The notes beneath the pieces are model-generated. The model was given only the letters and a program-made list of their open reading frames with translations, was not told the DNA's origin and ran no database searches. This document shows, in pieces, positions 5,910 through 9,766 of a stretch of DNA of 9,766 bases (within the stretch, counting starts at the first letter, position 1; each line of letters begins with the position of its first letter). The translations under genes were made by a program, and so were the position numbers. Source of the DNA: UBA1100 sp964533265 (GTDB taxonomy: Bacteria; Verrucomicrobiota; Verrucomicrobiia; Limisphaerales; UBA1100); contig CAZHJW010000083.1 in the NCBI GenBank assembly GCA_964533265.1, forward strand, positions 1-9,766, read 5' to 3'.

Positions 5910-7007
5910 TTATGCACCCATCTGTTGGCCTCGTTTGTAATATTTGTACCGGTTGGTGCGGTAGACGTAGGCGAGAATCTCCGCAACTGCCGCATACAAA
6001 TCAGGAATGATCTCTTTACCAACTTTGCAGTTCTTGAATAACAGCCTGGCTACCGGCTTATTTTCCACTATCGGCACCTCATTTTTTCGAGCAATCTCAC
6101 GTATACGCAGAGCATTGTAGCGTGCCCCTTTGGCCAATACTCGTGGAGCCCCCATCGCTTCGCGATCGTACTTCAGTGCAATCGCCAGATGCGTGGGGTT
6201 TGTAACGATCACATCTGCCTGTGGAACCTCCGAATTTAAAGTCTCCATCAACATTTGACGGCGACGGCGGCGTAACTCGCCCTTAACCTGAAGGTTGCCT
6301 TCAACCTGTTTACCTTCGTCCTTCACCTCCTGCTTGGTCATCTTACTGTCTTCTTCATTTTTCCAGTGTTGATAAGCATAGTCGCATGCTGCAATGACCA
6401 CCATGCCCGCTATCACACGAATACCCACGCTCTGGGCTGAGTCTCCCATAAAGGCAAGCAAATGCATAAGGTCTGTAGCGGTATAAAACACCGGATCATC
6501 CAAGATGCTTTTCAATACCGGATAGGTAAATCCAAAAATCACCACAAATTTCATTAGGCTTACAACCAGTTTGGCCACGGACTGGCTACTAAAAATACGC
6601 TTAAACCCACTAAGCGGGTTCAGCTTATCGAATTTTGGTTCGATCGCCTTGGGCGACGCACGAAACTGGCTTTGTGACCCTGAACCAATCAAACCAGCAA
6701 ATAAGCCTGCAAGCATTACTGGTAAAATCAATGTGCCGGCGGTGACAAAAAAATGGCTGAATATCCCCTGCCAAGACTCAGGCGTTACACGAGTCGTTCC
6801 AAGTTGCTGAAAAGCACCAATCATGTAGATACGGAAGCTTTCCACAATCTTTGGGGCCATTATCGTCAATATCAACATAGCCGCCACCAGCAACACCAGT
6901 GTCTGAATCTCCTGACTCCTCGCAAATTGACCGGACTCCATCAGCTGCTGGAGCTTTTTCGGAGTTGGCATTTCCGTCTTTTCCTGGCCAGATTCGCTTT
7001 CTGCCAT
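5910..7007 (-). CDS. flhB: Flagellar export switch protein FlhB
   Basis: FlhB is the export-gate membrane protein whose autocleaved cytoplasmic domain switches secretion from rod/hook to filament substrates. The 365-residue product has the expected hydrophilic N-terminus with ...EKTEMPTPKKLQQLMESGQF, about four membrane helices (roughly 35-55, 85-110, 145-168, 190-212), and the conserved MTKQEVKDEGKQVEGN (223-238). The autocleavage motif NPTH is at 270-273 within VIVTNPTHLAIALKYD, so cleavage between Asn270 and Pro271 is expected. The C-terminus after the core (AEILAYVYRTNRYKYYKRGQ) is short, without a long tail. The start ATG lies 3 bases after the fliR stop and has a strong GGAGGAGGAG ribosome site 8 bases upstream, inside the end of fliR. 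It is the last gene of the tightly spaced fliO-flhB run. Confidence 0.96.
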   Translation of the reverse strand: MAESESGQEKTEMPTPKKLQQLMESGQFARSQEIQTLVLLVAAMLILTIMAPKIVESFRIYMIGAFQQLGTTRVTPESWQGIFSHFFVTAGTLILPVMLAGLFAGLIGSGSQSQFRASPKAIEPKFDKLNPLSGFKRIFSSQSVAKLVVSLMKFVVIFGFTYPVLKSILDDPVFYTATDLMHLLAFMGDSAQSVGIRVIAGMVVIAACDYAYQHWKNEEDSKMTKQEVKDEGKQVEGNLQVKGELRRRRRQMLMETLNSEVPQADVIVTNPTHLAIALKYDREAMGAPRVLAKGARYNALRIREIARKNEVPIVENKPVARLLFKNCKVGKEIIPDLYAAVAEILAYVYRTNRYKYYKRGQQMGA

Positions 7008-7010
7008 CGC

Positions 7011-7781
7011 CTATGCTCCTCCTCCCAGTAACCGTGCCACAACCACAAAGTCATTGGGCAATTGTTTCAAATAACTTGATATTTCCCGGGCGGCCAAAGA
7101 AAGAGTAAACCCGAATAAGAAAACACCCACCATGGGTTGCACCGAAAATCTAAACATAAAAACATTCATTTGAGGTATCGTCCGAGCCAAAACCATCATC
7201 AAAAGGTTTAACACAATTCCTACCGCAATGACTGGGGCAGCAATGCGCAGGGCCACAACAAACGTCCGGGCACACAGCAATGTAACATGATCAAAAAGGG
7301 CATTGGAAAGTGAGCCACCACCAATTGGGAGAGCCTCATAGGACTGCTGAAATCCTGCCAGTAATTCAAAATGTATATCCAATGAAAAAATCAACATCAC
7401 TGTCATCATTTGCAGGATCACCGAAGATGTAGGGGCTGCTGTCGTAGCACCCGGCGCAATCATGCTCGCAAGTTGCAATCCCAGTTCGACTCCGATGTAG
7501 TGACCAGCCAAAGCGACCGAAAACATGATTAACCGCACCACACCGCCGAGTATCAATCCGTAGAAAACCTCATGGCCAACAATCCCAATTGCTCCTATAA
7601 GGTTGCTAGTTACCAAATCCTCTGGCAACGCCACTCCGGGCATGGAAAGCATGGATAAAAACCCTGCCAAGGCTATCCTTAGCCTTACGGGCATAGCTGC
7701 CGCGTCAAAAATTGGTAAAAACGCCAGCATGGCGCCGGCTCGAACAAAAACTAAGAACCATGTTAGAAATAACTCCTCCAC
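7011..7781 (-). CDS. fliR: Flagellar export gate protein FliR
   Basis: FliR is the single-copy subunit of the FliP5-FliQ4-FliR1 export gate core in the inner membrane. The 256-residue product has the family length and about six hydrophobic segments. Recognisable stretches are FVRAGAMLAFLPIFDAAAMP near the N-terminus, GLILGGVVRLIMFSVALAGH, FQQSYEALPIGG (the family's 'F-x-x-S-hydrophobic-x-x-x-P-hydrophobic-G' loop), and IPQMNVFMFRFSVQPMVGVF near the end. The start is GTG at 7781, with AAAAGG 7 bases upstream on the minus strand. No ATG exists before the first membrane helix, so the GTG start is well supported. It begins 17 bases after fliQ and ends 3 bases before flhB, consistent with one operon and probable translational coupling to flhB. 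Confidence 0.95.
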   Translation of the reverse strand: MEELFLTWFLVFVRAGAMLAFLPIFDAAAMPVRLRIALAGFLSMLSMPGVALPEDLVTSNLIGAIGIVGHEVFYGLILGGVVRLIMFSVALAGHYIGVELGLQLASMIAPGATTAAPTSSVILQMMTVMLIFSLDIHFELLAGFQQSYEALPIGGGSLSNALFDHVTLLCARTFVVALRIAAPVIAVGIVLNLLMMVLARTIPQMNVFMFRFSVQPMVGVFLFGFTLSLAAREISSYLKQLPNDFVVVARLLGGGA

Positions 7782-7798
7782 TTTAAGGCCTTTTCGTA

Positions 7799-8068
7799 TT
7801 ACATAACCATGGAGGGTATCTTTTCGAATATCCCTTTAGTATAATCCATCAGAGTTCGAACCATCCATGGCATGATAAAAAATATTAAGGCCGTGACCGC
7901 AAGCGCCTTGGGAACAAATGTCAGCGTTTGTTCCTGCAACGAAGTCACTGCTTGAAAAAGGCTCACTATTAGACCCACCGCCATTGCCATAATCAATAAA
8001 GGGGCTGAAAGCATCATGATATTCGCCATCAACCCCTTCATAATCTCCACTACGTAATCTGGACTCAT
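7799..8068 (-). CDS. fliQ: Flagellar export gate protein FliQ
   Basis: FliQ is the small two-helix membrane subunit that wraps around FliP and FliR in the export gate core. The 89-residue product is the normal family length. It shows the two hydrophobic helices (about 14-38 and 52-74) joined by the highly conserved loop FQAVTSLQEQTLTFVPK (38-54). The start ATG has AAAGGA 6 bases upstream on the minus strand. The gap from fliP is 15 bases and to fliR 17 bases. Nothing odd was seen in it. Confidence 0.96.
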   Translation of the reverse strand: MSPDYVVEIMKGLMANIMMLSAPLLIMAMAVGLIVSLFQAVTSLQEQTLTFVPKALAVTALIFFIMPWMVRTLMDYTKGIFEKIPSMVM

Positions 8069-8083
8069 AATTTTTCCTTTCTT

Positions 8084-8887
8084 CTAAAAACCAAAGCTCA
8101 AAGCGAGTGACCGAACGATCAACGTCCAACCATCCACTAGCACAAACAGGAGTATCTTTAGTGGCATGGAAATCGTCACTGGAGGTAGGAACAATAACCC
8201 TAGACTCATCAGTACAATTGCGACCACAAAATCGATAAGAATAAACGGGATGAACAACAGAAACCCCATCTGGAACCCCGTTCGTAATTCACTCAAAATG
8301 AACCCTGGAATCACAACACTCATGGGCAATGCCTCCACCTTGGTTGGCCCCATTTTTGCGAGCCCAACGAAAAACTCCACGTCCTTTGGTCGAGCCTGCC
8401 GTAGCATAAAATCTTTCGCGTGCCCCGAGGCCGCTTCAAGAGCCTGCCCTCCAGTGATCGCGCCTGCCGAGTACGGTTTTATCGCATCTGCATCAATCCG
8501 TTGATACACCGGCTGCATGATAAAAAATGTCATAAACAAGGCGAAGCCGACCATAATCTGATTTGCCGGAACACCCTGCAAACCAAGGGCGTTACGCAGA
8601 AAGGAAAAGACGATGATAATTCGGGTAAATGAAGTCATTAGCATCACGAGCGAGGGGGCCACTGCCAGTAATGTAATTAGAAAAAGAATTCGAATGCCGA
8701 CGTCAATTCGTTGAGGTTCTTCAGGCAAATTCATGCCAATATTGAAGTTAAAGGCATTGGTGTTTGCCCCTCCGGTCTGAGCCAGGAGACCATTCGTCGT
8801 GAACAACATTATCAGCACCAAGATCCAGCCCCAGCCGGAGCGCGGACGTTCAACCACTTTTGTTTTGTTTTTCGTCGTGGTGATCAT
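8084..8887 (-). CDS. fliP: Flagellar export gate protein FliP
   Basis: FliP forms the pentameric core of the flagellar export gate. The 267-residue product has a cleavable signal peptide, which is normal for FliP: a basic start (MITTTKNKTKVVERPRSG), a hydrophobic core and a likely cut after LLA near residue 36. Family landmarks are VAPSLVMLMTSFTRIIIVFS, LRNALGLQGVPANQIMVGFA, MQPVYQR, the basic-acidic ARPKDVEFFVGLAK loop and the C-terminal helix PLKILLFVLVDGWTLIVRSL. The start codon overlaps the fliO stop as ATGA (8884-8887), which points to translational coupling. GGAG lies 8 bases upstream, within the end of fliO. The order fliO-fliP-fliQ-fliR is the usual conserved one. Confidence 0.97.
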   Translation of the reverse strand: MITTTKNKTKVVERPRSGWGWILVLIMLFTTNGLLAQTGGANTNAFNFNIGMNLPEEPQRIDVGIRILFLITLLAVAPSLVMLMTSFTRIIIVFSFLRNALGLQGVPANQIMVGFALFMTFFIMQPVYQRIDADAIKPYSAGAITGGQALEAASGHAKDFMLRQARPKDVEFFVGLAKMGPTKVEALPMSVVIPGFILSELRTGFQMGFLLFIPFILIDFVVAIVLMSLGLLFLPPVTISMPLKILLFVLVDGWTLIVRSLALSFGF

Positions 8888-9456
8888 CCCTTTCGCTCCA
8901 GCAGGGTTTTTAATTTTCCGGCAAAACTACCGGGACTAAATTTTACCACCGCCTCACTAGACTCCTGAGGCGAATCATTTAACTTTTCAAGATCGGTCAG
9001 GTAATTGGTGCCACCAGGCGAATCGGCAATTAGAAAACGTTTGGAACCGTACTCCACCACATGCAAAGTATGTTTCGATCCGAGCAAACGAGTTTCGATT
9101 ACATTCAGATGAGAGGATTGGGAGGGAACCAAGCCGAACATGCGACTTTTACGAAACCACCATGTCCCTCCCAATATAATCGCAATTACAATTAGGAGTG
9201 CCCCCAATACCCTAAACATGACCTCCAAGAGACTTACCGGCTTAGGTTCGATCACCTGCGAGGAACTAGATTTCACCCCGTACATCTTTTGGGAAGCAGC
9301 CGACTCGAGTAACGGCTTGCCAGATGTTTCCGACTTTACCGGTTCTGAGATAGATTCAGGGCGGGTCGAGTTATCATCAGCCCAAATTGAACCGGCAAAG
9401 AGCCAGCTCAAGATCATTAATATCAGCCATCCTTGGCGTGTGCGATTTCGTTTCAT
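8884..9456 (-). CDS. fliO: Flagellar assembly protein FliO
   Basis: FliO is a membrane chaperone that helps assemble and stabilise the FliP ring. The 190-residue product begins with a signal-peptide-like segment (MKRNRTRQGWLILMILSWLF, cut possible after SIWA near 26). A Ser/Glu-rich extracytoplasmic stretch (27-72) follows, then one membrane helix (about 75-101, ending in the stop-transfer WWFRKSR). The cytoplasmic FliO domain is next, with LNVIETRLLGSKHTLHVVEY and FLIADSPGGTNYL. It fits the bitopic FliO type with a long periplasmic part. The frame is open upstream to 9549, but those codons encode no plausible N-terminus. ATG 9456 is chosen because AGAGGG lies 6 bases before it and a signal-type segment starts there. 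It is the first gene of the fliO-flhB operon and is preceded by a structured leader and a sigma-54-type promoter. Confidence 0.92.
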   Translation of the reverse strand: MKRNRTRQGWLILMILSWLFAGSIWADDNSTRPESISEPVKSETSGKPLLESAASQKMYGVKSSSSQVIEPKPVSLLEVMFRVLGALLIVIAIILGGTWWFRKSRMFGLVPSQSSHLNVIETRLLGSKHTLHVVEYGSKRFLIADSPGGTNYLTDLEKLNDSPQESSEAVVKFSPGSFAGKLKTLLERKG

Positions 9457-9462
9457 ATTCAA

Positions 9463-9468
9463 CCCTCT
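9463..9468 (-). promoter_or_regulatory. Ribosome binding site that decides the fliO start
   Basis: On the minus strand AGAGGG lies 6 bases before ATG 9456. The longer in-frame possibility at 9549 has no comparable site, so this fixes the fliO start. Confidence 0.7.
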
Positions 9469-9507
9469 TGGGTTTCGTGCATTCCGTTGCCATTGGACAC
9501 GCTGGGC

Positions 9508-9539
9508 CCGCCTTCCTTGGCGGCTCCTCGCACCCGAGG
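9508..9539. repeat. Two adjacent GC-rich hairpins in the fliO leader
   Basis: CCGCC (9508-9512) pairs with GGCGG (9519-9523) around a 6-base loop. CCTCG (9526-9530) pairs with CGAGG (9535-9539) around a 4-base loop. A GGGCCC palindrome abuts at 9504-9509. This patch is much richer in GC than the AT-rich sequence on its right. It lies inside the predicted 5' untranslated leader of the fliO transcript. It may be leader RNA structure or a small extragenic repeat; no T-tract follows on the minus strand, so a terminator is unlikely. Confidence 0.4.
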
Positions 9540-9572
9540 GACCCGGCAAAACATGCCAACATCCCGTATAGC

Positions 9573-9588
9573 AGCATGAAACGTGCCA
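9573..9588 (-). promoter_or_regulatory. Sigma-54 (RpoN) -24/-12 promoter upstream of fliO
   Basis: The minus strand reads TGGCACGTTTCATGCT. The -24 half TGGCACG is perfect. The -12 half is ATGCT against TTGCW, one mismatch outside the invariant GC. The GG-N10-GC spacing is exact. With the -12 C at 9574, transcription would start near 9562, leaving about 106 bases of leader before ATG 9456. It lies between the fliN terminator-like hairpin and fliO, as expected for the promoter of the fliO-P-Q-R-flhB operon. It resembles the site before flhA in sequence, orientation and leader length. Confidence 0.72.
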
Positions 9589-9610
9589 TAAACTTGAACA
9601 TGAATTTTTT

Positions 9611-9632
9611 GTCTATTTCAGAATAAATAGAC
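9611..9632. repeat. Perfect inverted repeat, possible activator site for the fliO promoter
   Basis: GTCTATTT (9611-9618) and AAATAGAC (9625-9632) are perfect 8-bp inverted arms with a 6-base centre. They span about -49 to -70 relative to the predicted fliO transcription start. No T-tract follows on the minus strand (A residues do), so it is not a terminator for fliN. A dimeric regulator, such as a sigma-54 activator, could bind here. The position is somewhat closer to the promoter than most enhancer sites. Confidence 0.4.
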
Positions 9633-9655
9633 AATTTTATGGAATTAATGTTTAT

Positions 9656-9678
9656 AAAATCCTATTTATTAGGATTTT
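9656..9678 (-). terminator. Terminator-like hairpin at the fliN stop codon
   Basis: AAAATCCTA (9656-9664) and TAGGATTTT (9670-9678) form a perfect 9-bp stem around a 5-base loop. On the minus strand the A-tract leads and the T-tract closes the stem (...AGGATTTTAT), as in compact intrinsic terminators. The symmetry would let it act on both strands. The fliN TAA (9669-9671) lies at the base of the loop, so the last fliN codons form one arm. GC content of the stem is low, so efficiency is uncertain. Confidence 0.6.
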
Positions 9679-9766
9679 GATACAATCTCCTTAATTCGAA
9701 TACCGAAATTATCTTCTGCAACCACAACCTCACCACGGGCTACCAGCTTATGATTCACAAAAACAT
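9669..9766 (-). CDS. fliN: Flagellar motor switch protein FliN, C-terminal end only
   Basis: Only the last 31 complete codons are inside the window; the 5' part lies beyond the right edge. The visible peptide VFVNHKLVARGEVVVAEDNF plus GIRIKEIVSKS is the end of a SpoA (surface presentation of antigens) domain. It matches the FliN pattern 'V-hydrophobic-V-N-x-x-L-V-A-x-G-E-V-V-V-hydrophobic-D-x-x-G-hydrophobic-R-I'. FliN multimers form the base of the C-ring and take part in torque switching and docking of the export ATPase complex. FliM or FliY share the same domain end. The position directly before fliO and the short tail after the domain favour FliN. The stop codon lies within a terminator-like hairpin. 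Confidence 0.88.
   Translation of the reverse strand, partial: VFVNHKLVARGEVVVAEDNFGIRIKEIVSKS

Noticed and set aside
9457..9549. Upstream extension of fliO to an in-frame ATG at 9549
   Set aside because: The added residues are Arg/Gln-rich with no family match, they would bury the signal peptide, and ATG 9456 has a good ribosome site.
9377..9601. Possible 74-residue minus-strand protein starting at ATG 9601 with a hydrophobic, lipoprotein-like N-terminus
   Set aside because: It has no ribosome binding site, overlaps the start of fliO by 80 bases, ends inside fliO in another frame, and its first codons coincide with the sigma-54-type promoter at 9573-9588. It is best read as promoter and leader DNA.

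Overview
The window carries the export-apparatus part of a bacterial flagellar gene cluster. Reading on the minus strand from right to left, the order is fliN (3' end only), fliO, fliP, fliQ, fliR, flhB, flhA and flhF. Two unrelated-looking genes sit on the plus strand at the left edge: the 3' part of an unrecognised protein (1-901), and a protein joining tetratricopeptide repeats to a glycosyltransferase-like domain (1058-2491). The latter converges tail to tail on flhF with only 8 bases between them. The organism is a flagellated, probably diderm bacterium of mid GC content. The gene order is widespread and does not fix the phylum. A member of the Planctomycetota-Verrucomicrobiota group is possible, but that is a low-confidence impression from protein style.

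The fli/flh block falls into transcription units that can be read from the DNA. fliN ends inside a perfect 9-bp hairpin (9656-9678). About 100 bases further on is a near-perfect sigma-54 (RpoN) -24/-12 promoter (9573-9588) facing fliO. fliO, fliP, fliQ, fliR and flhB then follow with gaps of -4, 15, 17 and 3 bases, as in one operon. The 169-base gap between flhB and flhA holds a second sigma-54 promoter (5843-5858) that matches the consensus exactly. flhF follows flhA after 34 bases with no terminator. FliP, FliQ and FliR form the core export gate, FlhB and FlhA are the substrate-switch and ring proteins of the flagellar type III secretion gate, FliO assists FliP assembly, FliN belongs to the C-ring switch, and FlhF is an SRP-family GTPase that sets flagellar position and number.

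On the plus strand, a rho-independent terminator (924-959) closes the first gene. The gap before the TPR-glycosyltransferase contains a sequence resembling a flagellar sigma-28 (FliA) promoter (977-1004, spacer one base longer than ideal), overlapped by an inverted repeat. If real, it would put that enzyme under late flagellar control and make flagellin glycosylation a reasonable hypothesis for its role.

The most notable observations are the pair of sigma-54 promoters with overlapping or adjacent dyads, the sigma-28-like site before the TPR-glycosyltransferase, and an FlhF whose P-loop is intact but whose other GTPase motifs are strongly altered. No mobile elements, CRISPR arrays, tRNAs or rRNAs were seen.
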